34,649 nucleotides of DNA from Alphaproteobacteria bacterium (GCA_024280095.1 JAJRQU010000123.1:1-34649); one strand, 5' to 3'; shown: positions 17,545 to 26,232, counted from the first letter of the stretch. Numbers and translations are program-made. Notes: generated by a model from the letters alone, not told the origin.

Positions 17545-17713
17545 GATCTTCCCCTTCTTCAAAATTATAGAACCATAGGTTTCTTTTACTGAAATCAACC
17601 AAAATCGTAAGGGACATTGTTACAAATTAAAACAGCTTTTTGAAGTCAAATAATTAAAAACAATTCAGAAGCCCTAAAAAACATGGAAATTCATACAAGC
17701 AGGTTGACGAAAG

Positions 17714-17782
17714 GGCCGCAAACGTTCATTGTGCGGCCATTAACAGGATAAGCTATCCGGGTAAGTTAGCTGGGCATTTTTT
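17714..17782 (+). promoter_or_regulatory. Structured tkt leader with alternative hairpins
   Basis: The 269-nt gap before tkt contains a TTGACG (17704-17709) that could be a -35 box. A 7-bp hairpin follows, GGCCGCA (17714-17720) with TGCGGCC (17732-17738). Two mutually exclusive small hairpins come next: GGATA/TATCC (17746-17758) and AGCTA/TAGCT (17751-17771). The last is followed by GGGCATTTTTT. The arrangement resembles an attenuator, but the stems are short. No known riboswitch class was recognised. Confidence 0.35.
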
Positions 17783-17813
17783 CTTCAATTTATATACAGC
17801 CGGTAAGAATAAT

Positions 17814-19787
17814 ATGACAATTTCACAAACCGATATGGCCAATGCAATTCGTGCTTTGTCCATGGATGCCGTACAGGCGGCAAATTCAGGGCATCCGGGC
17901 ATGCCCATGGGTATGGCCGATGTGGCCACCGTTCTTTTCACAAAACATTTAAGATATGACCCCACATGGCCGGAATGGCCCAATCGGGATCGCTTTATAT
18001 TATCCGCCGGTCATGGCTCCATGCTGCTGTATTCTCTGCTGCATCTTACCGGGTATGAAAATCCGACCATGGACGACATTAAAAACTTCCGCCAATTGCA
18101 TCATCCCTGCGCGGGCCACCCGGAATTCGGCGAGCTGCCCGGCATTGAGATGACCACGGGCCCCCTTGGACAGGGCCTTGCCTCATCCGTTGGTTTTGCC
18201 TTGGCAGAACGATTATCACAGGCCCGCATGGGTGACATCATTGATCATCATACCTATGTGATCTGCGGTGATGGCTGTTTGATGGAAGGCATCAGCCACG
18301 AGGCTATATCCATGGCCGGACATTGGCAACTTGGCAAGATGATCGTGCTATGGGACGATAACAAGATTTGCATTGATGGCAGCACCAGCGCCACCGTATC
18401 CGACGATCAAATGGCCCGCTTTACGGCCTCTGGCTGGCATGTTCAAGCCATTAATGGCCATGACATGACAGAGATCGACGCAGCCATTGAGGCCGCCAAG
18501 AATGATGATCGCCCGTCCATGATCGCCTGCCGCACCACCATTGGTTACGGCGCTCCGACAAAACAGGGCACCTCCGGCGTTCACGGCGCGCCGCTTGGCG
18601 ATACAGAGATTGCCGCTGCCCGTAAAATGCTCAACTGGCCCCATGCGCCATTTGTCATTCCAGAAGATATATTGGCCGTCTGGCGTGATGCCGGCAGCCG
18701 GTCAAAAGGATTGGCCGAGAAATGGAAAACGGCCTTTGATGGTTTGGATGAGGCGATTAAAGCTGACTTTACCCGCCGATTAAATAAAGACCTTCCGGCC
18801 AATTTTGACGCGGCTATTGAGGCCTTTAAAAAAGATCTTGTGGAAAATCCGGTGAAGGTTGCCACCCGTAAAGCCTCCGAAATGGCCCTCGGCATTATTA
18901 ATCCCATTCTGCAGGAAACCATCGGGGGATCTGCGGATTTGACAGGGTCAAATAATACCAAGACCAAAGATCAGGATCCGATCACCGCCGATGATTTCTC
19001 AGGGCGTTACATGTATTACGGCGTTCGGGAATTTGGCATGTCTGCGGTCATGAACGGCCTTGCGCTGCACGGGGAATATATCCCCTACGGCGGGACATTC
19101 ATGGTCTTTACCGATTATTGTCGTTCCGCAATCCGCTTAAGCGCCCTGATGGGGCAGCGGGTGATTTATGTCATGACACATGACAGTATTGGCCTTGGCG
19201 AAGATGGGCCGACCCATCAGCCGGTTGAACATTTAATGAGTCTGCGCGTGATGCCGAATCTGGCCACTTACCGCCCCGCCGATGCGGTTGAAACCGCCGA
19301 AGCCTGGGCCTGCGCCCTGCAAGATAAAACCCGCCCAAGCGTACTGGCCCTTACCCGCCAGGGGCTAGAGCCTGTGCGCCTTACCCATAGCCGTGAAAAT
19401 CTGGTGGCCAAGGGCGGTTATGAATTGCGTCCCGCGGACGGCAGCGCAAAAGTCACGATCATTGCCACAGGGTCAGAAGTTGAACTGGCCGTAAAAGCCC
19501 GCGAGACTTTACAAGAGGGCGGCATTCCAACCCGCGTGGTATCCATGCCCTGCACCGATATATTTGACGAACAGTCAGAAGACTATAAAGCCGAAATCCT
19601 CGGCGATGCGGCCATTAATGTTTCCATAGAGGCCGGGTCAACATTCGGCTGGGAACGTTACGTCGGGCGCGATGGCATTATCATCGGCATGAATAGTTTC
19701 GGGGCTTCTGCGCCGGCAAATGAGCTTTACGAGAATTTCGGCATTACCGCAGAGGCAATTGTCACGGCGGTAAAAAACAAACTTTAA
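17814..19787 (+). CDS. tkt: Transketolase
   Basis: A thiamine-diphosphate enzyme moving two-carbon units between sugar phosphates in the pentose phosphate pathway. At 657 residues it is full length. The N-terminal domain has SGHPGMPMGMA, SAGHGSMLLYSLLHLTGY and the cofactor motif GDGCLMEGISHEA...LIVLWDDN-like region. The Pyr domain has GVREFGMSAVMNGLALHG and THDSIGLGEDGPTHQPVEHL, including the conserved Glu and His. The C-terminal domain ends near SFGASAPANELYENFGIT. It heads the tkt-gap-pgk-thiE block and is divergent from the zapA pair. The start has only a weak GGTAAG upstream. Confidence 0.98.
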   Translation: MTISQTDMANAIRALSMDAVQAANSGHPGMPMGMADVATVLFTKHLRYDPTWPEWPNRDRFILSAGHGSMLLYSLLHLTGYENPTMDDIKNFRQLHHPCAGHPEFGELPGIEMTTGPLGQGLASSVGFALAERLSQARMGDIIDHHTYVICGDGCLMEGISHEAISMAGHWQLGKMIVLWDDNKICIDGSTSATVSDDQMARFTASGWHVQAINGHDMTEIDAAIEAAKNDDRPSMIACRTTIGYGAPTKQGTSGVHGAPLGDTEIAAARKMLNWPHAPFVIPEDILAVWRDAGSRSKGLAEKWKTAFDGLDEAIKADFTRRLNKDLPANFDAAIEAFKKDLVENPVKVATRKASEMALGIINPILQETIGGSADLTGSNNTKTKDQDPITADDFSGRYMYYGVREFGMSAVMNGLALHGEYIPYGGTFMVFTDYCRSAIRLSALMGQRVIYVMTHDSIGLGEDGPTHQPVEHLMSLRVMPNLATYRPADAVETAEAWACALQDKTRPSVLALTRQGLEPVRLTHSRENLVAKGGYELRPADGSAKVTIIATGSEVELAVKARETLQEGGIPTRVVSMPCTDIFDEQSEDYKAEILGDAAINVSIEAGSTFGWERYVGRDGIIIGMNSFGASAPANELYENFGITAEAIVTAVKNKL

Positions 19788-19811
19788 TTTCAAAAAACGG
19801 AGAATATATTC

Positions 19812-20816
19812 ATGACTATTCGTGTTGCAATCAACGGCTTTGGACGGATCGGGCGTTTGGCCCTTCGGGCAATTTATGAATCCGGCAGAGACGATATTGA
19901 AATTGTCGCCATCAACGACCTGGGCGCGATTGATATGAACGCCTATTTGCTCAAAAGAGATTCTGTCCATGGCACTTTCCCCTTCGATGTAAAAGTCGAT
20001 GGTGATGTCATGAATTTGGGCCGCAATCCCATCAAAGTTACCGCTGAACGCAACCCCGCTGATCTGCCATGGGGTGATCTTGGTGTTGATATTGTTTACG
20101 AATGCACCGGGTTTTTTGCCGATAAAGAAAAATCATCTGCCCATCTTGATGCGGGTGCAAAAAAAGTGCTTATCTCTGCGCCGGCATCCGGCGTTGATAA
20201 CACCATCGTATACGGTGTAAACCATGACACATTGACCGCAGATCATATCATTGTATCCAACGCTTCATGTACCACAAACTGTCTGGCCCCTGTGGCTCAG
20301 GTATTGCATGATACGGTTGGCATTGAAAAGGGGATCATGACCACCATTCATGCCTATACCGGTGATCAGCGGGTTCTGGATACCCTGCATAGTGATCCGC
20401 GCCGCGCCCGTGCTTGCGGCCTGAGCATGATACCGACATCAACAGGAGCCGCGCGCGCCGTTGGTTTGGTTCTGCCGGAACTTGCCGGGAAATTGGACGG
20501 CACATCTGTGCGCGTACCAACGCCGAATGTATCCATGATTGACCTGACATTCGTTGCCAAAAAATCAACGACTATTGATGAAATTAACGGCGCGATCCAG
20601 GAGGCCGCCAATGGCCGCCTGAAAGGCGTTCTGACCTATGTGACCGAACCTGTAGTCTCCATCGATTTTAATCATGATCCGGCAAGTTCAAGCTTTGATG
20701 CGTCTCAAACATCCGTATTGGACGGCAACCTTGTTCGTATTTTAAGCTGGTATGATAATGAGTGGGGCTTCTCCAACCGTATGTCAGATACCGCCAAGGT
20801 TATGGCTGGCCTATAA
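19812..20816 (+). CDS. gap: Glyceraldehyde-3-phosphate dehydrogenase, type I
   Basis: The enzyme oxidises and phosphorylates glyceraldehyde 3-phosphate to 1,3-bisphosphoglycerate. At 334 residues it is standard. The Rossmann start [16 protein letters not shown] is followed by the NAD-binding [20 protein letters not shown]. The catalytic cysteine is C153 in [12 protein letters not shown]. The late [12 protein letters not shown] is also typical. The Asp in AINDL argues for NAD preference. GGAG lies about 8 nt before the ATG. It lies 24 nt after tkt and 3 nt before pgk. Confidence 0.98.
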   Translation: MTIRVAINGFGRIGRLALRAIYESGRDDIEIVAINDLGAIDMNAYLLKRDSVHGTFPFDVKVDGDVMNLGRNPIKVTAERNPADLPWGDLGVDIVYECTGFFADKEKSSAHLDAGAKKVLISAPASGVDNTIVYGVNHDTLTADHIIVSNASCTTNCLAPVAQVLHDTVGIEKGIMTTIHAYTGDQRVLDTLHSDPRRARACGLSMIPTSTGAARAVGLVLPELAGKLDGTSVRVPTPNVSMIDLTFVAKKSTTIDEINGAIQEAANGRLKGVLTYVTEPVVSIDFNHDPASSSFDASQTSVLDGNLVRILSWYDNEWGFSNRMSDTAKVMAGL

Positions 20817-20819
20817 TTC

Positions 20820-22031
20820 ATGACACACTATAAAAATATTGCTGATCTGGGCGCGCTTGATGGCAAGCGCGTCCTTATTCGTGCCGACCTTAATGTTCCC
20901 ATGGGCAAAGACAAGGACGGCAATCCCTATGTCACTGACGATACGCGCATTCGCTCCGTGGCCCCCACCATCCTTCACTTGATGGATAAAGGCGCGCGCG
21001 TGATCGTCATGTCCCATTTTGGCCGCCCGAATGGCAAAGTTCAGCCGGAAATGTCGCTGGAACAGCTGGCGCAGCCCCTGTCCAATGCCTTGAAAAAGGC
21101 CGTGGTTTTTGTCAATGACTGCACTGGTGATATTGTGGCAGAAACGCTGGACGCCATGGAAGGTGATGCGGTGCTTTTGCTGGAAAATCTGCGGTTTCAT
21201 CCCGGCGAAACCAGCAATGACCCTGATTTTGCCAGGGCCTTGGCCGATAATGCGGATTTTTATGTCAATGAGGCTTTCTCCTGCAGTCACCGCGCCCATG
21301 CCTCGACCGAAGGCATTGCCCATCTCATTCCCTCGGCGGCAGGATTATCCCTTGAAAATGAATTGACCGCCCTTGAAAAAGCTCTCGGCAATCCGCAGCG
21401 TCCTCTATGCGCCGTTGTGGGCGGGGCCAAAGTTTCCAGCAAGCTGGATGTCCTGATCAATCTGGTGGAAAAAGTCGACCATCTGATCATCGGCGGCGGC
21501 ATGGCCAATACGTTTCTGGCCGCAAAGGGCATTGATGTGGGCAGTTCGCTCTGTGAACATGATCTGGCCGACACGGCCCGCGCCATCCTTGCCAAGGCGG
21601 CTGAACAGAATTGCGTGATCCATCTGCCCACCGATCTTGTGGTGGCCAAGCTATTCAAGGCGGGCGCAGAAAATCGTGTCATTTCCCTTGATGATGTGGC
21701 TTCGGATGACATGATTTTAGACGTTGGCCCGGCCACTGTTGCGGGCCTTGCTGAAATACTGAAAAGCTGTAAAACCCTGATCTGGAACGGCCCTATGGGG
21801 GCCTTTGAAATTACGCCCTTCGATGCGGCAACCGTTGCCCTTGCCAAGGCCGCCGGAAAGCTGACCGCAGAGGGAGCTATGGTTTCGGTAGCCGGGGGCG
21901 GCGATACGGTCGCGGCCCTGAACCATGCGGGTGTAGCAAATCAATTTACCCATATCTCCACCGCCGGCGGTGCTTTCCTCGAATGGATGGAAGGCAAAGA
22001 ATTGCCGGGCGTCAAGATATTGGAGAAATAG
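20820..22031 (+). CDS. pgk: Phosphoglycerate kinase
   Basis: The enzyme transfers phosphate from 1,3-bisphosphoglycerate to ADP. At 403 residues it is standard. Conserved segments are [93 protein letters not shown] and [10 protein letters not shown]. It starts 3 nt after the gap stop with no separate promoter. The fructose-bisphosphate aldolase gene that often follows pgk in alphaproteobacteria is absent; thiE follows after 8 nt. Confidence 0.98.
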   Translation: MTHYKNIADLGALDGKRVLIRADLNVPMGKDKDGNPYVTDDTRIRSVAPTILHLMDKGARVIVMSHFGRPNGKVQPEMSLEQLAQPLSNALKKAVVFVNDCTGDIVAETLDAMEGDAVLLLENLRFHPGETSNDPDFARALADNADFYVNEAFSCSHRAHASTEGIAHLIPSAAGLSLENELTALEKALGNPQRPLCAVVGGAKVSSKLDVLINLVEKVDHLIIGGGMANTFLAAKGIDVGSSLCEHDLADTARAILAKAAEQNCVIHLPTDLVVAKLFKAGAENRVISLDDVASDDMILDVGPATVAGLAEILKSCKTLIWNGPMGAFEITPFDAATVALAKAAGKLTAEGAMVSVAGGGDTVAALNHAGVANQFTHISTAGGAFLEWMEGKELPGVKILEK

Positions 22032-22039
22032 GTAACATC

Positions 22040-22663
22040 ATGACCAATACGCAGATCTATCTGATCACACCTCCGGTTTTTAATCTGGATGATTTCGCCG
22101 GGCAGTTGCAAGAGGCTTTGGCGGGCGGGCCTGTAGCAAGCCTGCAATTACGTATGAAAGATGCCACTGACGAAGAGATCATTAAGGCCGCAGAAGTGCT
22201 AATGCCGATCTGTCATGCCTGTGATGTCGCTTTTATCCTCAATGACCATGTTGATATTGCCAAAAAGATTGGTGCCGACGGCATTCATCTGGGTCAAGGT
22301 GACATAAACTACGGCGATGCCCGCGCCATTGTCGGCCCTGATATGGCGATCGGCGTGACCTGTAAAGATAGCCGCCATTTGTCCATGACCGCAGCAGAGC
22401 AAGGGGCGGACTATGTGGCCTTCGGCGCGTTTTTTCCGACCCAAACCAAAAAGGATGCCGCGCCCGCCCATAAAGAAATATTGTCATGGTGGGTTGAATT
22501 ATTCGAAGTACCTTGCGTTGCCATTGGCGGCATTACCGTGGAAAATGCCAAAGAATTGATTGATACAGGCGTAGATTTCCTTGCGGTATCCGGGGGGATA
22601 TGGAACCACAGCCAGGGGCCAAAGGAAGCCGTAAAGCAGTTTAATATATTATTCAGCGCCTAA
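22040..22663 (+). CDS. thiE: Thiamine phosphate synthase
   Basis: The enzyme joins the thiazole and pyrimidine moieties to make thiamine phosphate. The TIM-barrel motifs are present: SLQLRMKD, NDHVDIAKKIGADGIHLGQGD, IGVTCKDSRH, DYVAFGAFFPTQTKKD and VAIGGITVENAKELI. The track start (21983) lies inside pgk. The ATG at 22040 (MTNTQIYLITPP) has AGGTAA upstream and gives 207 residues, a normal length. Its 3' end overlaps the convergent membrane protein gene by 15 nt. Placement beside tkt, a thiamine-diphosphate enzyme, may be functional or just inherited from the pgk-fba-thiE order. Confidence 0.93.
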   Translation: MTNTQIYLITPPVFNLDDFAGQLQEALAGGPVASLQLRMKDATDEEIIKAAEVLMPICHACDVAFILNDHVDIAKKIGADGIHLGQGDINYGDARAIVGPDMAIGVTCKDSRHLSMTAAEQGADYVAFGAFFPTQTKKDAAPAHKEILSWWVELFEVPCVAIGGITVENAKELIDTGVDFLAVSGGIWNHSQGPKEAVKQFNILFSA

Positions 22664-23572
22664 TGCCCTGCGCGAGCCTGCCCTGTTAACGGCCCGCGCT
22701 GATCTTTGCCTTGCCTGTTTTTTCTTCTGCTTTTTATGGACAGTTTTTTGCCGCTTTCTCCACCAGACCGCGCCGCCAAGGGGAAGACCAAGCAAGGCCA
22801 GCCAAATCGGCCCCTGAGACCATGTTTTTTCCATTGATACCGCTTGTGACCCCATAATATAGCCTTCGTAGGTCACCCGGGCTTCTACAAAAATATAATC
22901 CCCTTGCCCCCCCAATTCAAACGGGATCAGACCCGTGCGGGCAGTATCCTGAACAGCCGATAAATCCAGATATTTATGACGCATTTCAAAAGAACCGTCA
23001 TAGCCATCCCGCCGGGTCTCCAATATTTCATCGGTTATCCTGAAATGCTGCCTTAAACGGCCGTTGTCACCGGAGTCATTATAAGACCCCAGCATTAAGC
23101 TCTTTTGGCTTAACGTCTCCTTCGTGACATCTCTGCGGCGCATGGTCGCGCCATAGAATACATTCCGGCCAATGGTCAACTGCGCAACTTCCCCCTCGTT
23201 GGTCATATCAATAACGCTGCGAGAGATATAATGATAATCCGTTTGGCCCGAAATTGATTTCTTCTGAAAAACCGACCCCGCATGCCGCGTAATTTTTCCG
23301 GTATTTTCCAGACTGGATTTTCCCACCGTGCGCACCCATTCCTTGTCATCCTGAAATATAAAATTAACAATCACTTTGGTGAGCACAAATTCATCCCCCA
23401 TGGGCAAATGTTGCCGTAGATCAATCTGTCCTTGATATTTCTGCGGCTCTGAAATCAATATATTCTGCTCCGCAAGCTGGGCCTTGCCGGACAAGCTTGT
23501 TGCCCCAACGGGAAGTGGGAGAAGAAACATCAGGATAAAATAACCGATAATAGAAAAATACTTAATATTCAT
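22649..23572 (-). CDS. Unrecognised exported protein with C-terminal membrane helix and long basic tail
   Basis: A 307-residue protein I do not recognise. It has a signal peptide (KYFSIIGYFILMFLLPLPVGA, cleavage near residue 24-25). A periplasmic domain of about 225 residues follows, rich in beta-type segments (VLTKVIVNFIFQDD, AQLTIGRNVFYGATMRRRD, GDYIFVEARVTYEGYIMGS). One membrane helix follows (about 254-271, GPIWLALLGLPLGGAVWW). The last 36 residues are a cytoplasmic tail with about 15 Lys/Arg. The layout is type I membrane topology. It recalls sorting tails, but there is no PEP or LPXTG motif and the basic tail is too long. GAGAGA near the ATG is the ribosome-binding site. It may be restricted to a few alphaproteobacteria. 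Confidence 0.75.
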   Translation of the reverse strand: MNIKYFSIIGYFILMFLLPLPVGATSLSGKAQLAEQNILISEPQKYQGQIDLRQHLPMGDEFVLTKVIVNFIFQDDKEWVRTVGKSSLENTGKITRHAGSVFQKKSISGQTDYHYISRSVIDMTNEGEVAQLTIGRNVFYGATMRRRDVTKETLSQKSLMLGSYNDSGDNGRLRQHFRITDEILETRRDGYDGSFEMRHKYLDLSAVQDTARTGLIPFELGGQGDYIFVEARVTYEGYIMGSQAVSMEKTWSQGPIWLALLGLPLGGAVWWRKRQKTVHKKQKKKQARQRSARAVNRAGSRRALGAE

Positions 23573-23577
23573 ATTTC

Positions 23578-23657
23578 TCTCTCAATTTAAAGAGCGCCGA
23601 AATTTAAAAAAGGATGTTATGCGCAATATCTTCACCTTTTGTTAAGGAATTGAGAGA
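23578..23657 (-). promoter_or_regulatory. 10-bp inverted repeat covering the ribosome-binding site of the basic-tail protein gene
   Basis: TCTCTCAATT (23578-23587) and AATTGAGAGA (23648-23657) are perfect inverted repeats 60 nt apart. On the gene strand the start-proximal arm is AATTGAGAGA, 6 nt before the ATG, and contains the Shine-Dalgarno purines. If the transcript starts upstream of 23657, the site can be paired. It could also be a DNA operator shared with the divergent GNAT gene. Confidence 0.4.
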
Positions 23658-23703
23658 CTTTTATCCAATTGCTAATTAATCGACATAATCCTATAAATGG
23701 GCC

Positions 23704-24141
23704 ATGAGCGAGATAACCATCACCAAAATTATATCGGAAGAAGACCTGAACCGCTGTTTCCAAATCCGCACCACCGTGTTCGTTGAAGAACAAAATGTGC
23801 CCATGGATGAGGAAATTGACGGATTAGACGGACAGGCCGATCATTTTCTATTGTATTGCGGCCAGATTCCGGTCGCAACGGCCCGTGTACGTTACCTGAA
23901 TGACTTGGCGAAAATCGAGCGGGTCGCGGTATTAAAAGGCAATAGGGGGCATAGGATAGGTCACCAATTAATGGGTTTTATCATGGCTGATATTAAGAAA
24001 AATCCGCACATAAAACGCATGAAGCTCGGCGCGCAGATTCAGGTCATTGCATTTTATGAGAAACTTGGTTTTACCTGCCACGGGGATATTTTCCTCGATG
24101 CCGGTATCAAGCATCGCTGGATGAGCCTTGATACGGGCTGA
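23704..24141 (+). CDS. GNAT-family N-acetyltransferase
   Basis: A 145-residue single-domain acetyl-CoA-dependent acetyltransferase. The start has the family's CFQIRTTVFVEEQNVPMDEEIDGLD segment, as in ElaA/YjcF-type proteins. Motif A is visible in KIERVAVLKGNRGHRIGHQLM, and the final AFYEKLGFTCHGDIFLDAGIKHRWM is the usual ending. The acetyl acceptor is unknown. There is no signal peptide. The ATG lacks a clear Shine-Dalgarno site. Its TGA and the TGA of the convergent DUF4870 gene abut exactly at TGATCA. Confidence 0.9.
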   Translation: MSEITITKIISEEDLNRCFQIRTTVFVEEQNVPMDEEIDGLDGQADHFLLYCGQIPVATARVRYLNDLAKIERVAVLKGNRGHRIGHQLMGFIMADIKKNPHIKRMKLGAQIQVIAFYEKLGFTCHGDIFLDAGIKHRWMSLDTG

Positions 24142-24477
24142 TCAGACTTTTATCTGAGACGCCCATTTTTCAGCCAAGTCTCCCGCATAGGGCAGCTTGT
24201 ATTTTTCGCCTTGAAAACCCTTAATAATCAGTAATATCCACAAAATAAATCCAATGATCATCACAATCGGCATCAAGGGAATGCCTATCAGGCTAATGGA
24301 TAGCGCAATCTGCAATAAACTGATCCCGCCAAAAACTACAATGGCCTGCATGGCGTGGAAGCGAACGTCCTGATCTTCCTTTTCCAGTAGGAAAAAAATC
24401 AATCCCGTTACCCAGCCAAATACGTAACATAGGCCCGAGGCAACATTTTTATCCAATCCTGTGGATGTTTTACTCAT
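24142..24477 (-). CDS. DUF4870 / UPF0132-like small membrane protein
   Basis: A 111-residue protein with three hydrophobic segments: GLCYVFGWVTGLIFFLLE, AIVVFGGISLLQIALSISLIGIPL and MPIVMIIGFILWILLIIKGF. The EKEDQDVRFHAMQA motif between the first two is characteristic of DUF4870/UPF0132, a Tic20-like fold of unknown function. The track start (24606) is far upstream. The ATG at 24477 (MSKTSTGLDKN) has AAGGGAAA before it and is chosen. It is divergent from the GST-like gene. Confidence 0.88.
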   Translation of the reverse strand: MSKTSTGLDKNVASGLCYVFGWVTGLIFFLLEKEDQDVRFHAMQAIVVFGGISLLQIALSISLIGIPLMPIVMIIGFILWILLIIKGFQGEKYKLPYAGDLAEKWASQIKV

Positions 24478-24498
24478 TTTCTTTCCCTTTATTTTTAA

Positions 24499-24531
24499 TA
24501 TAATAAAATTATATGATATTTTTGATATAAT
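24499..24531 (+). promoter_or_regulatory. Duplicated TATAAT boxes upstream of the GST-like gene
   Basis: Perfect TATAAT hexamers occur at 24499-24504 and 24526-24531 within a 27-nt-period imperfect AT-rich duplication. Either could be the -10 element for the GST-like gene at 24587. No convincing -35 was found, and in DNA this AT-rich chance hits are common. Confidence 0.35.
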
Positions 24532-24586
24532 AAAACTATACAGCAATTGCACCAAAAATTCCACTATACGAAGATCAGATAATTTT

Positions 24587-25246
24587 ATGACATATAACCT
24601 GCCCATATTATATAGCTTCCGGCGCTGTCCCTACGCTATGCGCGCGCGTCTCGGGCTGCAATATGCCAAAATAAAAGTCGAATTACGCGAAGTGGTTTTA
24701 AGGGATAAGCCGGCTGAAATGATCGCTATTTCACCAAAGGCGACGGTGCCCGTTCTGCTGCTTCCTGAGCATATTATAATTGATGAAAGCTATGACATCA
24801 TCAAATGGGCCATCAGCCAAAATGATCCTGATAACTGGCAACAGTTCTTATCCCAAAGTGATGAACTGGTAAAAATAAATGACGGCATGTTCAAAACAGC
24901 TCTGGATAAATACAAATATTCATCCCGTTTCCCCGAACAGGAACCCACATTTTATCGGGCGCAGGGAGAGGTCTTCCTGAACCAGTTGGAGCAAATATTA
25001 CGGCAAGGCCCTTTCCTGCTTGGCAGGCAGGAAACACTGGCTGATATTGCCATTTTTCCCTTCGTTCGGCAATTCTCCCATGTGGATAAGGCATGGTTCT
25101 TTGCCGCGCCCTACCCCCAATTGCACCGATGGTTAAAAGGCTATCTCAGCCATCAAAATTTCACCAGCATCATGAACAAATATACCCCATGGCAACAGGG
25201 TAATCAGGAAGTATATTTCCCCGATTCGCTAACTCATCTCTCTTAA
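24587..25246 (+). CDS. Glutathione S-transferase-like protein
   Basis: A 219-residue protein with a thioredoxin-like N-terminal domain (LYSFRRCPYAMRARLGLQYAKI) carrying a CPYA active site at C14. The glutathione-binding region ATVPVLLLPEHIIIDESYDIIKWA follows, then an all-helical C-terminal domain. The RRCPYAMRAR start is typical of a bacterial GST branch close to glutaredoxin 2. The ORF track starts at 24461; I place the ATG at 24587, the first codon compatible with the fold. The ribosome-binding site is weak. The substrate is unknown; detoxification or thiol redox work in the cytoplasm is likely. Confidence 0.9.
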   Translation: MTYNLPILYSFRRCPYAMRARLGLQYAKIKVELREVVLRDKPAEMIAISPKATVPVLLLPEHIIIDESYDIIKWAISQNDPDNWQQFLSQSDELVKINDGMFKTALDKYKYSSRFPEQEPTFYRAQGEVFLNQLEQILRQGPFLLGRQETLADIAIFPFVRQFSHVDKAWFFAAPYPQLHRWLKGYLSHQNFTSIMNKYTPWQQGNQEVYFPDSLTHLS

Positions 25247-25341
25247 GCATCTTTTTTTCCTGATCTGTATCAAGGCCTTCCTGCATCTCTTGGCGCATCC
25301 TTCATATGATGGTAAACTTTACGCATGAACGGAGGATAAAG

Positions 25342-25752
25342 GTGAATATATTAAGTCTGGATAAGGTTGAGTTCATAATTTCAATGGCAAGAGAATTGGG
25401 TGAATCGTCACGCGCAATAATTGGTGAAGAACTGGCGGACGACACCGCGCCCAGGCATTACTCTGAATTTTCCCTCGCCGCCAAGGCTGATACTTCTATG
25501 AGCGAAGAGAATGCAGGTGATTCAACCTATCAAGAATTAAAATCCGTCATTAACGGGATGAACGAAGAAGAACGAAATGAACTTGTCGCTTTGATGTGGC
25601 TGGGGCGCGGTACTTATTCTTTATCTGACTGGAAAAATGCCGTAGAAGAAGCGCGCGACGCCGGCAATGACCATACCGCAGAATATTTAATGCGCACCCC
25701 TTTATTGCCTGATTATCTTACCGAGGGTTTGGCCCTTGTGGCAGATGAGTAA
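25342..25752 (+). CDS. DUF3775-like protein
   Basis: A 136-residue soluble protein. The C-terminal half, MNEEERNELVALMWLGRGTYSLSDWKNAVEEARD, followed by TAEYLMRTPLLPDYLTEGLAL, fits the DUF3775 family found mainly in alphaproteobacteria; its function is unknown. The track starts at 25306, but a GTG at 25342 has a perfect GGAGG 6 nt upstream and gives MNILSLDKVEFIISMAREL, close to family N-termini, so I use it. It is convergent with nfeD, 4 nt away. Confidence 0.85.
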   Translation: MNILSLDKVEFIISMARELGESSRAIIGEELADDTAPRHYSEFSLAAKADTSMSEENAGDSTYQELKSVINGMNEEERNELVALMWLGRGTYSLSDWKNAVEEARDAGNDHTAEYLMRTPLLPDYLTEGLALVADE

Positions 25753-25756
25753 GCCA

Positions 25757-26209
25757 TTAGAGTTTCTCCACTTTTAAGACCGTAGAATCTATACCAATCA
25801 CCTTGACTTTATCATTTTCCTTGGCCTCAAAATCGCCCTCAACGCTCCAGTTGCTATCGCCGATGCGGATTTTACCTTTGCCGTTTTTCATATCCCGGAT
25901 CAGATTATAGGTTTGGCCGATATATTGATGGCCGCGCTGATTCAAATTTGTATCATCCGTTTCGATAGGGTTTCTTTTTAAAAAGGCCCGGCCCGCAAAA
26001 ACACTGATAATACTTAAGATCGCAAAGATTATAAATTGTACTTCCCAGGAAAGCCCCGGGTCAAAAAATACAATGCCGCCCACAATGACACTGGCAATAG
26101 CCATCCATAAAAACACAACGCCGGGGGCGGCCAATTCCAACCCAATCAACAGCAATGCCGTAATAAACCATGTCCAGTGATTTAATATAAAGCCATCCAA
26201 GAAATCCAT
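25757..26209 (-). CDS. NfeD-family membrane protein
   Basis: A 150-residue partner of SPFH proteins. The N-terminal part has two or three membrane helices (WFITALLLIGLELAAPGVVFLWM, ASVIVGGIVFF, FIIFAILSIISVFAG). The C-terminal part is a small OB-fold domain (IGQTYNLIRDMKNGKGKIRIGDSNWSVEGDF, KVKVIGIDSTVLKVEKL). It begins 23 nt after the SPFH gene, the usual stomatin-NfeD operon order. The pair is thought to organise membrane microdomains. It is the short form without the ClpP-like protease domain. Confidence 0.93.
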   Translation of the reverse strand: MDFLDGFILNHWTWFITALLLIGLELAAPGVVFLWMAIASVIVGGIVFFDPGLSWEVQFIIFAILSIISVFAGRAFLKRNPIETDDTNLNQRGHQYIGQTYNLIRDMKNGKGKIRIGDSNWSVEGDFEAKENDKVKVIGIDSTVLKVEKL

Positions 26210-26232
26210 CTCTCACTCCTTATAAAAGCTAT

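Noticed and set aside
16839-17813. 6S RNA expected near zapA
   Set aside because: The zapA 3' side is only 16 nt from the next gene, and the region upstream of the DUF4164 gene shows no recognisable long bulged helix of the 6S type.
21287-21847. 186-residue minus-strand ORF inside pgk
   Set aside because: It mirrors the pgk coding frame, has Ser/Ala-rich composition and no ribosome-binding site or domain.
22649-22800. Exosortase or PEP-CTERM sorting tail in the basic-tail protein
   Set aside because: There is no PEP or related motif before the helix and the basic tail is about 36 residues, much longer than in such signals.
24503-24588. 10-bp AT-only inverted repeat (ATAAAATTAT/ATAATTTTAT) running into the GST-like start codon
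   Set aside because: It has the same geometry as the SD-covering repeats, but an A/T-only match in AT-rich DNA is expected often by chance, and the TATAAT boxes imply the distal arm may not be transcribed.
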